Shown piece after piece: positions 1 through 9,917 of a DNA stretch of 64,000 bases; position 1 is the stretch's first letter, and each line of letters begins with the position of its first letter. Location of the stretch: NCBI RefSeq assembly GCF_947504145.1, contig NZ_CANNGQ010000004.1, positions 248,001-312,000 of the forward strand. Direction: 5' to 3'. The notes below the pieces were generated by a model. It worked only from the letters and a program-made list of their open reading frames with translations, was not told where the DNA came from and ran no database searches. Source of the stretch: an uncultured Microbulbifer sp. Lineage in GTDB: Bacteria > Pseudomonadota > Gammaproteobacteria > Pseudomonadales > Cellvibrionaceae. The translations under genes and the position numbers were made by a program.

Positions 1-388
1 GCAGTACCGGATTATCGCGGCGCTGGAAGGCAATTTTTTCCAGGTACAGCGGGAGTTCCAGTAGCGCACGCATGAGGAATTCGCGAGTTTCATCGCTGTT
101 TTCCACTTCGCCACTGGCCAGGGCGTGCACCAGCTGCTCCATCTCTTCGGCGAGCATGGCGGCGCCGGTCAGCTCTGCCATGTGCAGGCTACCGTGCACC
201 TGGTGGATCAGGTCGAGACAGCTTTTCAGCAGGCCGGAAGGATCACCGGCACTGTCTGCGAAAGAAGAGTCCGCAGAGGAAGAGTCCGAGGCAAAGGTTT
301 CCAGCTGCTGTCGCGCCTGCGCCAGCGTCTCGTTGATTTCGCCTATCAGCCAATCCAGGGCTACAAAATTGGGATTGTCGCGACTCAC
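1..388 (-). CDS. pilL: ChpA/PilL-type hybrid chemosensory kinase, N-terminal part (runs off window)
   Basis: Partial gene, 129 residues visible. I read a GTG start at 386-388 because the peptide then opens with SRDNPNFVALDWLIGEIN, which resembles the N-terminus of ChpA/PilL, and a CGAGGA ribosome-binding site lies upstream. The visible part is helical and carries an Hpt-like stretch (LIHQVHGSLHMAEL, about residues 65-78) with a candidate phospho-accepting histidine. In this family the protein phosphorylates PilG and PilH to control twitching motility and surface sensing. It follows pilJ by 138 bp in the same direction, the usual order pilG-pilH-pilI-pilJ-chpA. Kinase, CheW-like and receiver domains would lie to the left of the window, so the length cannot be judged. 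Confidence 0.8.
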   Translation of the reverse strand, partial: MSRDNPNFVALDWLIGEINETLAQARQQLETFASDSSSADSSFADSAGDPSGLLKSCLDLIHQVHGSLHMAELTGAAMLAEEMEQLVHALASGEVENSDETREFLMRALLELPLYLEKIAFQRRDNPVL

Positions 389-526
389 GCCAAGTCCTCG
401 GTAATTCAGGTTGCTCGCTGACAGGCGGCAGTCAACCGCGGACGCCACCCATCTGCTGCTTTACACCCCGGGGCCGCGAGCCCCGGCAGTGTCCGCATTG
501 TTGTCGTTATCAGTATCTGCGGAGGA

Positions 527-2704
527 TCAGGCCATGGCCCGCTCATCGCGCTCTTCTGCGGAGAGCGCCGCGAGACTGTCTTCTTCGGCGGCAACGCCTT
601 CAACGGTCTCTTCTTCCAGCATCGGGAACTCTTCGGAGAGTTCCGCCAGGTCGCCATCATACAGATCGCTCTCGCCTTCCACTTCGTCTGCGTTGGGCAG
701 TTTGAAGCCGGCAACGGAGTCGCGCAGGGCGGAGGCGGTCTGAGCCAGGTTACCAATGGACTGTGCCGTAGCCTGGGTACCGGCGGAAGTCTGCGAGGTA
801 ATTTCCTGAATCACGTTCATCGTGTTGGAGATGTGACCCGCGGACGACGCCTGCTGGCGCGCCGCGTTGGAGATGTTCTGAATCAAGGAGGCGAGGTTGG
901 TGGATACCGTTTCGATCTCCTCCAGGGCAACACCGGCGTCCTGCGCCAGGCGGGCACCGCGCACCACCTCGGTGGTGGTGGATTCCATCGAAACAACCGC
1001 TTCGTTGGTGTCCGACTGAATCGCTTTTACCAGGCCTTCAATCTGCTTGGTGGCCGCTGCGGAACGTTCTGCAAGGCGCTGAACCTCGTCCGCAACCACC
1101 GCGAAGCCTCGGCCTGCGTCACCGGCCATAGAGGCCTGGATCGCCGCGTTCAATGCCAGGATGTTGGTCTGGTCGGCAATGTCGTTAATCAGGCTTACGA
1201 TGTCGCCAATCTCCTGGGAAGATTCACCCAGTCGTTTGATTCGCTTGGACGTGTCCTGAATCTGCTCGCGGATGGTATCCATGCCCTTGATGGTGTTCTG
1301 TACCACCTTGGAGCCATTGCTCGCGATCTGTACCGAGCGCTCGGCTACCTGGGCCGATTCAGCGGCGTTGGCAGATACCTGGTCAATGGTTACGGCCATT
1401 TCGTTAACGGCCGCAGATGCACCAGCAATTTCCTGAGCCTGGTGCTCGGAGGCCTCGGCCAGGTGCAGGGCGGTCTGCTGGGTTTCCTGGGACAGGGAAG
1501 ATACTTCCTGTGCCGCGCCATTGATTCGGGAAACCAGAACCCGCAGCTGGTCAATGGTGTAGTTGATGGAGTCTGCGATCGCACCGGTGAAGGCCTCGGT
1601 TACCGTCGCGGTAGTGGTCAAGTCACCATCGGCGAGGTCGGCCAGCTCGTCCAGCAGCTGCATAATCGCCTGCTGGTTACGCTCGTTGGTTTCGGTCTCT
1701 TCTTTCAGGGTACGGCGGGTACCGGAGAAGGCGGTAACCATCATGCCGAAGATCAACAGTACAAACACACCGGCAATAATGGCGATGGTCTGGTTGTTCG
1801 GCTGACGCTCACCAGAGAGGCTTACGATTCGGTCGTTCAGGGTCGACAGGGCTTCCAGCAGCTGAGGCGAGGAAGCGGAGATGCCGTCCGCGGCCTGACG
1901 GGTGGCAAACAGAGCCGGGGTCGCCTCGAAGATCTCACGTACGGAGGAGCTCACGAATTCGAACAGCTCGGTAATTTCTTCCAGAGACTCGCGGGCCTCG
2001 GTGTCGGTTACGCGGGAGATACCCATCACCACGTCGCCGCCCTTCATGCCTTCAACCACTTTACCGAACAGGCTCGCATCGGTATTGAACTGGTCTGCAG
2101 CGGATTCCGCGTCGTCACCACCCTGCAGCATCTTGTCGATGTTCCGGCCGATACGCTCGGCGCGCCATACTTGCAGCTGGGCTTGCTCTACCTGGTTGGC
2201 CGGGGCGTTGTTGGCCAGCAGGATTTCCACAATGTTGTTGTGCTCTGCCTGCAGTTCCGGCAGCGAGTCGTTCAGGGTACTCGCCACGTCGTTCAGGAAG
2301 ATGATGGAATCTTTGTTGCCGAGAATGGTGTCGGCCTGCTCGCGCATCTGACGCCACACCTGGCCGTAGTTGGCCAGTTCGGCGTTCAGCGCACTTTTAC
2401 TGCCGCCGTCCATTCCCTGAAGCTCGTTCCAGGTAGCAGACATCTGGTTGATGGTGCGCTCGAGGTCCGCAAACGCCTGCTCGTCACCAGCGGTAGCAGC
2501 CGGTGCGTAAGACACCACCTGATAAGACAGTGCGCGCAGTTCCGCGACGTCTTCGAGGTATTCCTGGTCCCGATCGGCATGGCTCTGCACCAAGTAGATG
2601 CTGACGATCAGCCCCGCCAGTGTGGCGAGTACCAGCAAACCCATAAACAGCGCGGCAGGGTTACTGCGCAACGCGGAGAATGAACTCTGGGAGCCTGTTT
2701 TCAT
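527..2704 (-). CDS. pilJ: Type IV pilus methyl-accepting chemotaxis protein PilJ
   Basis: Membrane chemoreceptor of the Chp/Pil system, which senses surface contact and signals to the ChpA kinase. The 725-residue product has a first membrane helix near residues 16-40, a long helical periplasmic region, a second helix near residue 305, a HAMP-like linker and a signalling domain with the conserved tip region ([20 protein letters not shown], then [16 protein letters not shown]). The [13 protein letters not shown] variant of the tip is typical of PilJ. The ATG start has an AGGAG site 7 bases upstream. After the signalling domain there is an acidic tail of about 55 residues rich in E, D and L, which makes this protein somewhat longer than the usual PilJ of about 680 residues. 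It lies between pilI and chpA. Confidence 0.95.
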   Translation of the reverse strand: MKTGSQSSFSALRSNPAALFMGLLVLATLAGLIVSIYLVQSHADRDQEYLEDVAELRALSYQVVSYAPAATAGDEQAFADLERTINQMSATWNELQGMDGGSKSALNAELANYGQVWRQMREQADTILGNKDSIIFLNDVASTLNDSLPELQAEHNNIVEILLANNAPANQVEQAQLQVWRAERIGRNIDKMLQGGDDAESAADQFNTDASLFGKVVEGMKGGDVVMGISRVTDTEARESLEEITELFEFVSSSVREIFEATPALFATRQAADGISASSPQLLEALSTLNDRIVSLSGERQPNNQTIAIIAGVFVLLIFGMMVTAFSGTRRTLKEETETNERNQQAIMQLLDELADLADGDLTTTATVTEAFTGAIADSINYTIDQLRVLVSRINGAAQEVSSLSQETQQTALHLAEASEHQAQEIAGASAAVNEMAVTIDQVSANAAESAQVAERSVQIASNGSKVVQNTIKGMDTIREQIQDTSKRIKRLGESSQEIGDIVSLINDIADQTNILALNAAIQASMAGDAGRGFAVVADEVQRLAERSAAATKQIEGLVKAIQSDTNEAVVSMESTTTEVVRGARLAQDAGVALEEIETVSTNLASLIQNISNAARQQASSAGHISNTMNVIQEITSQTSAGTQATAQSIGNLAQTASALRDSVAGFKLPNADEVEGESDLYDGDLAELSEEFPMLEEETVEGVAAEEDSLAALSAEERDERAMA

Positions 2705-2959
2705 AATTTACTCCTGGCGGACCTGCGTGTACCTCAGGCCAATTCTTGTTATTACCACTTGTTTGAAGCCTTATGGCTTCACATCCCGTACTGCCCAACG
2801 AAGTGGGCACCCCCAACACAACCGGCTATTGCCGACTACGGTTTGTCCCAGCTGTGGAAAACCCCAGCTGTACAGGTTTGACGCACAGCGCGCGCCTCAC
2901 CTCAGTTGCCATCCAATGCGAATGGCACACCCGAATCCCCGGGTGTCAGAAAACAGAAA

Positions 2960-2982
2960 GCCGCGGCTCAGTGAGCTGCGGC
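2960..2982 (-). terminator. Stem-loop overlapping the end of pilI
   Basis: On the minus strand GCCGCAGCTCA pairs with the following TGAGC and CGCGGC segments, and a T-rich run (TTTCTGTTTTCTG) follows. The hairpin contains the pilI stop codon (2968-2970). It looks like an intrinsic terminator or attenuator between pilI and pilJ. No gene lies in the rest of 2705-2967. Confidence 0.55.
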
Positions 2983-3510
2983 ATCTGCAAACTGAAAATC
3001 ATTCAATAGAGCCTGCAGGTCAAACACCAGCCAGCGATCCTGCTGCAACTGGAACTGGCCGTTGACCATGGGTGCGAACGGCTCAACCAGATCGGAAGGC
3101 GGCAGCTTTCCATATTCCAGAGCCAAGTGTTGCATCCCGTGGAGTTCGTCGACGATCAGGCCGGCGTAAATCTTGTCATGTTCCAACACCAGCACACGGC
3201 GGCGCTGGCGAGGACTGGTGAGGTGGCCACCAAAAAAAGCGGCCATATCAAACAGCGGCAGCAGGCGGCCACGCACATTGGCCACCCCGCGCACCCAAGG
3301 TTGCGCCCCGGGAATGAAGGTGTACTGCGGGACCTCCAGCAGTTCCACCACCTCTTCCATGGCGGCAACAAAGCGGTGCCCCAGCAGGGAAAATCCGATG
3401 CCCGTCCAGTAAGGCTTGACCTCCTGACGGGCAGGCAGCCCCTGCGCCTGCGCTTTTGCGCGATTGGCGATATCAACCAGCGCAAGATAAGGGGTAAGAG
3501 ATGATTGCAC
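2968..3510 (-). CDS. pilI: CheW-like adaptor protein PilI
   Basis: Adaptor that couples the PilJ receptor to the ChpA kinase. The 180-residue product has a single CheW-like domain: the stretch ending in PGAQPWVRGVANVRGRLLPL (about residues 87-108) is the conserved core, followed by LVLEHDKIYAGLIVDEL. It starts with GTG at 3508-3510; the ribosome-binding site is poor and no closer ATG gives the full domain. It follows pilH by 18 bp, so the two are probably co-transcribed. A terminator-like hairpin covers its stop codon. Confidence 0.92.
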   Translation of the reverse strand: MQSSLTPYLALVDIANRAKAQAQGLPARQEVKPYWTGIGFSLLGHRFVAAMEEVVELLEVPQYTFIPGAQPWVRGVANVRGRLLPLFDMAAFFGGHLTSPRQRRRVLVLEHDKIYAGLIVDELHGMQHLALEYGKLPPSDLVEPFAPMVNGQFQLQQDRWLVFDLQALLNDFQFADAAAH

Positions 3511-3528
3511 GGAGAATCAACGTCGGCC

Positions 3529-3891
3529 TCAGGCCAACACCTCCTCGATAGTACCCAGCAACTTGCCCTCATCGACCGGCTTGGTCAGGTAGGCGCGCGC
3601 ACCCTGGCGCATGCCCCAGACACGGTCGGTGTCCTGGTCTTTGGTGGTGACGATTACCACGGGGATACCCGCAGTCTGGTCACCCTTGCTGAGCTGGCGG
3701 GTAGCCTGGAAACCATTCAGGCCCGGCATCACGATATCCATCAGGATGACATCGGGACGCTGCTCGCGCGCCACGTCCACACCGTTTTCGCCATTGGTGG
3801 CGGTGAGCACGGCATGACCATTCTTTTCCAGAATGGTGGTCAATTTGTGAGTTTCAGTTGGCGAGTCATCGACGATAAGCACTCTGGCCAT
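3529..3891 (-). CDS. pilH: Twitching motility response regulator PilH
   Basis: Single-domain CheY-like receiver of 120 residues. The acidic pair D8-D9 (VLIVDDS), phospho-acceptor D52 (VILMDIVMPG) and the lysine of YLTKPVDEG near residue 102 are all present. I place the start at 3891 (MARVLIVDD), the usual PilH N-terminus; the reading frame stays open to 3990 but the extra residues are arginine- and proline-rich and not family-like. In Pseudomonas PilH acts with PilG downstream of ChpA to balance pilus extension and retraction. It lies 18 bp upstream of pilI and 230 bp after pilG. Confidence 0.93.
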   Translation of the reverse strand: MARVLIVDDSPTETHKLTTILEKNGHAVLTATNGENGVDVAREQRPDVILMDIVMPGLNGFQATRQLSKGDQTAGIPVVIVTTKDQDTDRVWGMRQGARAYLTKPVDEGKLLGTIEEVLA

Positions 3892-4121
3892 CTTTTCCCC
3901 CGGGATAGTGTTTCCGTCCCGACCTTCGGTCACGGTCAGGCGGATTGTTGTTGGTACCGGCCGCACCGCCCCCCGGGCATGCGGCCACACGCTTTGTTAT
4001 ATGTTGCTGACTTTCGTGAAACTCGTGCACTTCAAGAACGCAGACCGATTCGGCGCCAGCCAGACGCCATAGTCTACGCCATTTTTGCCAAAGGTTTCAC
4101 GCCTTCAGCGAGATCCTTTTC

Positions 4122-4517
4122 TCAAGCGGCGTGATGCGGCTTGGCGTGTGCAGAAATTGCACCCAGCAATTCGCTCTTGCTGAACGGCTTGGTGAGATAT
4201 TGATCACAGCCCACAACACGGCCCTTGGCCTTGTCGAACAGGCCGTCCTTACTGGACAGCATCACCACCGGTGTACTGCGAAATTCACTGTTGTTCTTGA
4301 TCAGCGCACAGGTCTGATAGCCGTCGAGACGCGGCATCATAATGTCCACAAAAATGATATCCGGACGCGAATCGGCGATCTTGGCCAGTGCATCAAAGCC
4401 ATCAGTGGCGGTGACAACCGCGCAGCCAGCTTTCTGCAGCAGCGTTTCCGCGGTGCGACGAATGGTTTTACTGTCGTCAATCACCATCACGGTGAGACTT
4501 TCCCAGTTGAGCTCCAT
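4122..4517 (-). CDS. pilG: Twitching motility response regulator PilG
   Basis: CheY-like receiver of 131 residues with D14-D15, phospho-acceptor D58 (IIFVDIMMPRLDGYQ) and the conserved lysine in QYLTKPFSKSEL near residue 108. PilG is phosphorylated by ChpA and promotes pilus extension and cAMP signalling. It is the first gene of the chemosensory operon and is divergent from gshB, the same arrangement as in Pseudomonas. A 230-bp gap separates it from pilH, longer than usual, and may hold a second promoter; I see no gene in that gap. Confidence 0.93.
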   Translation of the reverse strand: MELNWESLTVMVIDDSKTIRRTAETLLQKAGCAVVTATDGFDALAKIADSRPDIIFVDIMMPRLDGYQTCALIKNNSEFRSTPVVMLSSKDGLFDKAKGRVVGCDQYLTKPFSKSELLGAISAHAKPHHAA

Positions 4518-4910
4518 AGTGTGTTCCCAAGTCCCCTTTACTTATTTTCGAGCGCCATTGGATATTGTTGTGTAACCGCGGCGGCGCCCTTATGTGCAAC
4601 CTCATTACGGGGTCCGATCGTCGCAGCCGCTGGTCACTCGCCAGCAGACGCAGATCAGGAGGAAACTTTTATCACAGATACCAGAGTGAATCTAGCGACG
4701 ACGGAAGCGGCCGTGCAGGGATGATCAGTTTGTGAGCGATGCCGCAATTCTGGCGCACCCGTCACGGCGAAACCGGGTTGCACGAAACACCCACTACTCT
4801 TACCTTACCGGCATATCTTTCCCGGATTGACGGTCGCGCTCGCCCGCTGCTCTACCCCGCAGGCGAAACACCTTCACCCCACCCCAGCTATTCAAAACAT
4901 GGAAACCGGT
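4518..4910. other. Divergent intergenic region between pilG and gshB
   Basis: About 390 bp with no convincing coding sequence on either strand. It must hold the promoters for the pilG operon (minus) and gshB (plus). I found no clear consensus hexamers, hairpin or repeat. Confidence 0.6.
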
Positions 4911-5867
4911 ATGAGCCACACGCTCGGCGTGGTCATGGACCCCATCGCCAACATCTCCTACAAAAAAGACACCTCTCTCGCCCTGTTACTTGCCGCCCAG
5001 CGCGCCGGGTTTGAACTGCATTATTTTCTGCAGTCAGATCTATACCTCGATGGCAGCACCCCCATGGGCAATGGCGCACGGCTTGAGGTGTTTGAAAACC
5101 CGCAGGACTGGTTTTCTCTCGGCGAGCGCAAACCCATGCACCTGGGTGATCTCGATGTAATACTGATGCGTGTGGACCCGCCCTTCGACAACGAATACAT
5201 CTACTCCACCTACATTCTCGAAGCGGCCGAGCGCGCCGGCACCCTGGTGGCCAACAAGCCGCAGTCGCTGCGCGACTGCAATGAAAAAATCTTCGCCACC
5301 CACTTCGCCGGCTGCTGCCCGCCACTGATCGTCAGCCGCGATATGGCGCAACTGCGCGCTTTCCACAGCGAACATACCAATGTGATCTTCAAGCCCCTCG
5401 ACGGCATGGGCGGCACTGGCATCTTTCATGTGAAGCCGGACGGCGGCAACATCGGCGCCATCCTGGAAACCCTCACCGACAATGGCAAACGTCAGATCAT
5501 GGGCCAGCGCTACCTCCCCGAGATCAAGGAGGGCGACAAGCGCATCCTGATGGTGGACGGAGAACCGGTGCCCTATTGCCTGGCCCGCATCCCCCAGGCC
5601 GGCGAGACCCGCGGCAACCTCGCCGCCGGTGGCCGCGGCGAGGCCCGCCCGCTGTCCGAGCGCGACCTGTGGATTGCCCGGCAGGTCGGCCCCACCCTCA
5701 GGGAAAAAGGCCTGCTGTTCGTCGGCCTGGATGTGATTGGTGACTACCTCACCGAAGTCAATGTCACCAGCCCCACCTGTGTACGCGAAATAGACACCGC
5801 CTACGGCACCGACATCGGCGGGCTATTGATGCGCTCGATCACAGACCGATTGGCGCAAAAAGGGTAA
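4911..5867 (+). CDS. gshB: Glutathione synthetase
   Basis: Cytoplasmic ATP-grasp enzyme that joins gamma-glutamylcysteine and glycine to make glutathione. I choose the ATG at 4911 (MSHTLGVVMDPIANISYKKD) because GshB proteins start this way; this gives 318 residues, the family's usual length. An in-frame ATG at 4899 is an alternative. Family signatures include DVILMRVDPPFDNEYIYSTY, the ATP-grasp stretch FKPLDGMGGTGIF and the C-terminal glycine-rich loop followed by GLDVIGDYLTEVNVTSPTC. It lies between pilG (divergent) and tonB, as in Pseudomonas. Confidence 0.96.
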   Translation: MSHTLGVVMDPIANISYKKDTSLALLLAAQRAGFELHYFLQSDLYLDGSTPMGNGARLEVFENPQDWFSLGERKPMHLGDLDVILMRVDPPFDNEYIYSTYILEAAERAGTLVANKPQSLRDCNEKIFATHFAGCCPPLIVSRDMAQLRAFHSEHTNVIFKPLDGMGGTGIFHVKPDGGNIGAILETLTDNGKRQIMGQRYLPEIKEGDKRILMVDGEPVPYCLARIPQAGETRGNLAAGGRGEARPLSERDLWIARQVGPTLREKGLLFVGLDVIGDYLTEVNVTSPTCVREIDTAYGTDIGGLLMRSITDRLAQKG

Positions 5868-5952
5868 ACTACCCGATTCCTGCCGGCACCCAGCGAGGGC
5901 GCCGGCGGTTACACGGCAGAAGTAACGGCAAGAAGTAAAGCAATAACACCCA

Positions 5953-6900
5953 ATGACCGCAGCAGCCAGCCATTCCCGCGCACAGGTCTCCACGCCAGCG
6001 CCGACCCCAATCAAGGCATCACCCGCCACCCAGGGTGACCGCTTTACCTTTGCCCTATTTCTGGCCTGCGCCCTGCACGCGCTGCTCATTTTTGGCGTGG
6101 CGTTTACCGCCCCTGAAGCCAAAGAGGCACCGCCCACCCTCGAGGTGACCTTGGCACAGCACCGCTCGATGGACGCTCCGGAAGACGCCGACTACCTGGC
6201 CCAGCACAACCAGCAGGCCAGCGGCACCGCGGAAACCCCAAAAGAACTCTCCACCGACCGCCAGGCGGAAATGGCCGACACCAGTATTCGCCAGGTCAAC
6301 CCGCTGCCCCAGCAACAGGCCGCACGCCCGGCAGATCAACTGCGCCAGCTGATCACCACCATCGGCGACAGCCCGCAGCAAGCACCGGAGCTGCCCGCGG
6401 AAGACAAGCGCTCGGAAGAAAAGCGCGGCGACGCACCTACAGATCTACCTCCCAGCAACCCGGAAATTGCCAGCCTGCAGGCGCGCCTCGACAAGATCCG
6501 CCAGACCATCGCCCAGCGCCCGCGGGTACGACGCCTCACCTCCGTGGCCACCAAAGCCTCCTCCGATGCCGCCTACCTGCACGACTGGCGCCAGAAAGTG
6601 GAAGCCATCGGCAACGACAATTTCCCCGAAGAGGCCCTGGCCCGCCAGATTACCGGCGACCTGCGCATGATGGTGCGGCTGCTGCCCACCGGCGCGGTGG
6701 AAGAAGTGGTGATTCTGGAATCCTCCGGCGAACGTGTTCTGGACGACGCTGCCCAGCAGATCGTGCGCCTGGCCGCACCCTTCGCCCCCTTCCCGGCGGA
6801 GATCCGCAAAGAGGCCGACCGCCTGGAGATCATCCGCACCTGGCGCTTTGAGATGACCGGCTTTTCTACTGCCGCCGACAAGCCACCCAGCCGCGGCTGA
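5953..6900 (+). CDS. tonB: Energy transducer TonB
   Basis: Inner-membrane protein that passes proton-motive energy to outer-membrane receptors. The 315-residue product has a short cytoplasmic start, one membrane helix at about residues 31-51 (FTFALFLACALHALLIFGVAF), a long Q/P/A/E-rich periplasmic linker, and a C-terminal TonB domain from about residue 220 (GDLRMMVRLLPTGAVEEVVI, later TWRFEM). The membrane helix has the histidine characteristic of TonB. No exbB or exbD is nearby, as for the TonB gene that follows gshB in Pseudomonas. Whether it serves the receptor at 47.9-50.1 kb cannot be told from the sequence. Confidence 0.88.
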   Translation: MTAAASHSRAQVSTPAPTPIKASPATQGDRFTFALFLACALHALLIFGVAFTAPEAKEAPPTLEVTLAQHRSMDAPEDADYLAQHNQQASGTAETPKELSTDRQAEMADTSIRQVNPLPQQQAARPADQLRQLITTIGDSPQQAPELPAEDKRSEEKRGDAPTDLPPSNPEIASLQARLDKIRQTIAQRPRVRRLTSVATKASSDAAYLHDWRQKVEAIGNDNFPEEALARQITGDLRMMVRLLPTGAVEEVVILESSGERVLDDAAQQIVRLAAPFAPFPAEIRKEADRLEIIRTWRFEMTGFSTAADKPPSRG

Positions 6901-6981
6901 ACACGCGCGACTCAGAACCACTAGACTTGATGTTTATCCGCGCATCTTTTTTGGCCATATAACACAAAGCACCCCGCGCCC

Positions 6982-7566
6982 ATGCAGCCATCCAGTATCG
7001 ACAGCGACCTCACCCACAACAGCCTGCGCGGCCAGTTTCTGATCGCCATGCCCGGCATGCAGGACCCGCGCTTTCACCAGTCCGTTGCCTTCATCTGTGA
7101 GCACGGCAGCGAAGGCACCATGGGCATCGTGATCAACGCGCCCAGCAATGTGACCTGGAAAGAGGTGTTCGGACAATTATCCCTGGACGACACCAGCCTG
7201 CGCGGCGACGAGCCGGTTCTGGTGGGTGGCCCGGTCGCTCAGGAACAAGGCTTTGTACTGCACGGGCGCGGCATGCAGTTCGCCTCCACCGCCGAAGTCT
7301 CCGACGACATCAGCCTGACCGCATCCAAAGACATCATCGAATCCCTTGCCTGCGGCCGCGGCCCCGACGACGTCCTGCTCGCCCTTGGCTACGCCGGCTG
7401 GGGGCCGGGGCAACTGGAGGAGGAAATCGCCGAGAACGCCTGGCTGACCCTGCCCGCCGAACCGGAAATCCTTTTCGCCACCCCCTGGGACAAGCGCTGG
7501 CAGACCGCCGCAGCCCGCCACGGCATCGACCTGACGGGGATAGGCACCCAATCCGGCCACGCATAA
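6982..7566 (+). CDS. yqgE: YqgE/AlgH family protein (DUF179)
   Basis: Small cytoplasmic protein of 194 residues. The signature near the start, GQFLIAMPGMQDPRFHQSV followed by ICEHGSEGTMGIVIN, identifies the YqgE/AlgH family. AlgH was linked to alginate gene control in Pseudomonas, but no biochemical activity is established for the family. Its stop codon shares a base with the start of ruvX (TAATG), so the two genes are translationally coupled, as in many gammaproteobacteria. Confidence 0.92.
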   Translation: MQPSSIDSDLTHNSLRGQFLIAMPGMQDPRFHQSVAFICEHGSEGTMGIVINAPSNVTWKEVFGQLSLDDTSLRGDEPVLVGGPVAQEQGFVLHGRGMQFASTAEVSDDISLTASKDIIESLACGRGPDDVLLALGYAGWGPGQLEEEIAENAWLTLPAEPEILFATPWDKRWQTAAARHGIDLTGIGTQSGHA

Positions 7567-7991
7567 TGAAGACCATCACTGCCCTCGCCTTCGACTTCGG
7601 CACCCGCTCCATCGGTCTCGCCTATGGCCAGAGCCTCACCGGGAGCGCCCGCGAACTGGAGCCACTGCCCGCCAAAGACGGCAAACCCGACTGGGATCGG
7701 GTGCAGCGCATCGTCAAAGAGTGGCAACCGCAAGTGCTGCTGGTGGGACTGCCGCTCAATATGGACGGCAGCGAAAGCGAGTTCGGCGCAAGAGCACGCA
7801 AATTCGGTCAGCGCCTGCACGGGCGCCTGGGGCTGCCAGTGGAATACGCCGACGAGCGCCTCAGCACCCGTGCCGCCAAAGATGAAGCCCGCGAGCGCGG
7901 CCACCGGGGGGACTACGCCAACCAACCGGTAGACTCCATTGCCGCGCGCATCTTTCTCGAAGACTGGCTGCGCCAGCAGGCCGACCGCTAG
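7566..7991 (+). CDS. ruvX: Holliday junction resolvase-like RNase RuvX (YqgF)
   Basis: RNase H-fold protein of 141 residues with the family motifs ALAFDFGTRSIGLAYG (acidic residue D10), GLPLNMDGSESE and the third acidic motif DERLSTRAAK. In E. coli YqgF is implicated in processing of 16S rRNA precursor ends; a role in junction resolution has also been proposed. It overlaps the yqgE stop codon by one base. In Pseudomonas pyrR follows at this place; here hemC follows instead. Confidence 0.93.
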   Translation: MKTITALAFDFGTRSIGLAYGQSLTGSARELEPLPAKDGKPDWDRVQRIVKEWQPQVLLVGLPLNMDGSESEFGARARKFGQRLHGRLGLPVEYADERLSTRAAKDEARERGHRGDYANQPVDSIAARIFLEDWLRQQADR

Positions 7992-8060
7992 CGGCCGCCC
8001 CAACCGCGCATCAAACTGGTAGACTTGCGCGCAAATTTCCAACAGATCCGATTGCCGCGC

Positions 8061-9005
8061 ATGTCCGACTCCCTATCCGCCCCCAACAACACCGTCCGCA
8101 TCGCTACCCGTGAAAGTGCCCTCGCCCTGTGGCAGGCCAACTACGTCAAGCAACAGCTGGAACTGCACCACCCGGACCTCAACGTGGAACTGCTGCCGCT
8201 GACCAGCCGCGGCGACCAGCTGCTGGACATCCCGCTGAGCAAAGTCGGCGGCAAGGGCCTGTTCGTGAAAGAGCTGGAAAAAGCCATGCTGGAAGGCCGC
8301 GCGGATATCGCCGTGCACTCCATGAAAGACGTACCGATGGAATTCCCGGAAGGCCTGCACTTGCCGGTGATCTGCGAGCGCGAAGACCCCCGCGACGCTT
8401 TTGTGAGCAATCACTACCGCTCCCTCGACGACCTGCCCAAAGGCGCCGTGGTGGGCACCTCCAGTCTGCGCCGCCAGTGTCAGGTACTCGCCCTGCGCCC
8501 GGATCTGGAAGTGAAATTCCTGCGCGGCAACGTCAATACTCGCCTCGCCAAACTGGACGCCGGTAATTACGACGCCATCATCCTCGCCGCCGCCGGCCTG
8601 CTGCGCCTGGAAATGCGCGACCGCATCGCCGCCTTTATCGAGCCGGAAGTGCTACTGCCCGCCGGTGGCCAGGGCGCCGTGGGCATCGAGTGCCGTCGCG
8701 ACCCGGCGCTGGAAGCACTCCTCGCCCCCCTGCATCACATCGACACCAGCCACCACCTGATCGCCGAACGCGCCATGGTGCGCCGCCTCAACGGCAGCTG
8801 CCAGGTGCCTATCGGTTGCTACGCCATCTTCGATGAAAGCGACAGCAGCAGACTGTATGTCCGCGGCCTGGTGGGCAGCCCCGACGGTATCACCATGCTC
8901 AGCGATGCCGTACACGGCGATGTGGCCGATGCCGAAGCCCTTGGCACCCGCCTCGCCGAACAACTGCTCGAAGCCGGCGCCGACAAAATCCTCGCCGCCA
9001 TCTGA
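8061..9005 (+). CDS. hemC: Hydroxymethylbilane synthase (porphobilinogen deaminase)
   Basis: Assembles four porphobilinogen units into hydroxymethylbilane in haem synthesis. I choose the ATG at 8061 ([19 protein letters not shown]); the frame is open from a TTG at 8025, but the shorter form matches the family. The 314-residue product has the N-terminal [11 protein letters not shown], the substrate-binding stretch [18 protein letters not shown], the catalytic region VHSMKDVP, and C247 in [11 protein letters not shown], which carries the dipyrromethane cofactor. hemD follows after 18 bp. Confidence 0.96.
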   Translation: MSDSLSAPNNTVRIATRESALALWQANYVKQQLELHHPDLNVELLPLTSRGDQLLDIPLSKVGGKGLFVKELEKAMLEGRADIAVHSMKDVPMEFPEGLHLPVICEREDPRDAFVSNHYRSLDDLPKGAVVGTSSLRRQCQVLALRPDLEVKFLRGNVNTRLAKLDAGNYDAIILAAAGLLRLEMRDRIAAFIEPEVLLPAGGQGAVGIECRRDPALEALLAPLHHIDTSHHLIAERAMVRRLNGSCQVPIGCYAIFDESDSSRLYVRGLVGSPDGITMLSDAVHGDVADAEALGTRLAEQLLEAGADKILAAI

Positions 9006-9023
9006 CTCGGGTTATCCACACCT

Positions 9024-9842
9024 ATGGCCACCGCGAACATGGACCTCAGCGGAATACGCATCCTGATCACCCGCCCCGCTCACCAGAGCGGCGGCTGGCG
9101 CGACCTGCTGGTAGCCGAAGGGGCGCTTGCAGACACCATCCCGCTACTGGATATCGAACCTATTGATCAGGGCGATCGCGCCCAGGCCATCAAGAGCCTG
9201 ATTCTGGATTTCGATCAGTTCGACCACGCCATTTTTGTCTCGCAGAATGCAGTTCAACACGGCTTCGACTGGCTGGATAACTACTGGCCACAATTGCCCC
9301 AGGGCCCGCGCTACTACGCCATCGGCGCCGCCACCGCGCGCGCTCTCCGGGCGCGGGGCGCGGTACCCGAGGCTGGCAATACCGGCGAAGAGGGTGAAAC
9401 GGGCAAGAGCACCATGGATTCCGAAGCCCTGCTGGCCCTGCCATCGCTTCTGCAGCCACAAGGTGAGCGCGTCATCCTGTTCCGCGGACAGGGCGGCCGC
9501 CCACTCATCGGCAGCGCACTTGAGGAGCGCGGCGCCCGAGTGGACTACTGCGAACTCTACCAGCGCACCCTGCCAGGCGATGCCACCGAACAAGTGCGCA
9601 CCTACGGGCATACCCCCGATGCCATCACCGTGCACAGCGGTGAAACCCTCGACAACCTGCACCGGGTGATCGAAACCAGCGCGCGCGACTCTCTGCGCCA
9701 CGCCGTTTTAATCTGCCCCAGCGAACGCGTCGCCAGCCACGCACGCGCACTGGGCTTCCCCCGTGTACACGCGGCCGTCAATGCCGGCGACGGCGCCATG
9801 CTGGCAGCACTGAAAGACGCACTGGCCGCCGACCATTCCTGA
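9024..9842 (+). CDS. hemD: Uroporphyrinogen-III synthase
   Basis: Closes hydroxymethylbilane to uroporphyrinogen III. The family diverges strongly, but the 272-residue product starts with the typical GIRILITRPAHQSGGWRDLL and has the mid-protein IFVSQNAVQHG and VILFRGQGGRPLIG stretches followed by YCELYQRTLPG. Position directly after hemC and before hemX supports the call. It is in the same operon as hemC. Confidence 0.92.
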   Translation: MATANMDLSGIRILITRPAHQSGGWRDLLVAEGALADTIPLLDIEPIDQGDRAQAIKSLILDFDQFDHAIFVSQNAVQHGFDWLDNYWPQLPQGPRYYAIGAATARALRARGAVPEAGNTGEEGETGKSTMDSEALLALPSLLQPQGERVILFRGQGGRPLIGSALEERGARVDYCELYQRTLPGDATEQVRTYGHTPDAITVHSGETLDNLHRVIETSARDSLRHAVLICPSERVASHARALGFPRVHAAVNAGDGAMLAALKDALAADHS

Positions 9843-9911
9843 ATACACGCCATTGTCGGTAAAAAATTTCATTTCCGCGCCAGAGTCCGTATAAAGAACC
9901 GCTTCAGTCGC

Positions 9912-9917
9912 TATAAT
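9912..9917 (+). promoter_or_regulatory. Possible -10 box upstream of hemX
   Basis: A perfect TATAAT lies in the 201-bp gap between hemD and hemX, about 130 bp before the hemX start. No good -35 hexamer is visible at the right spacing, so this is weak support for an internal promoter. Confidence 0.25.

Noticed and set aside
833-2683. Long plus-strand open frame (616 codons) opposite pilJ.
   Set aside because: It is the antisense shadow of a clear PilJ coding sequence, with no recognisable domain.
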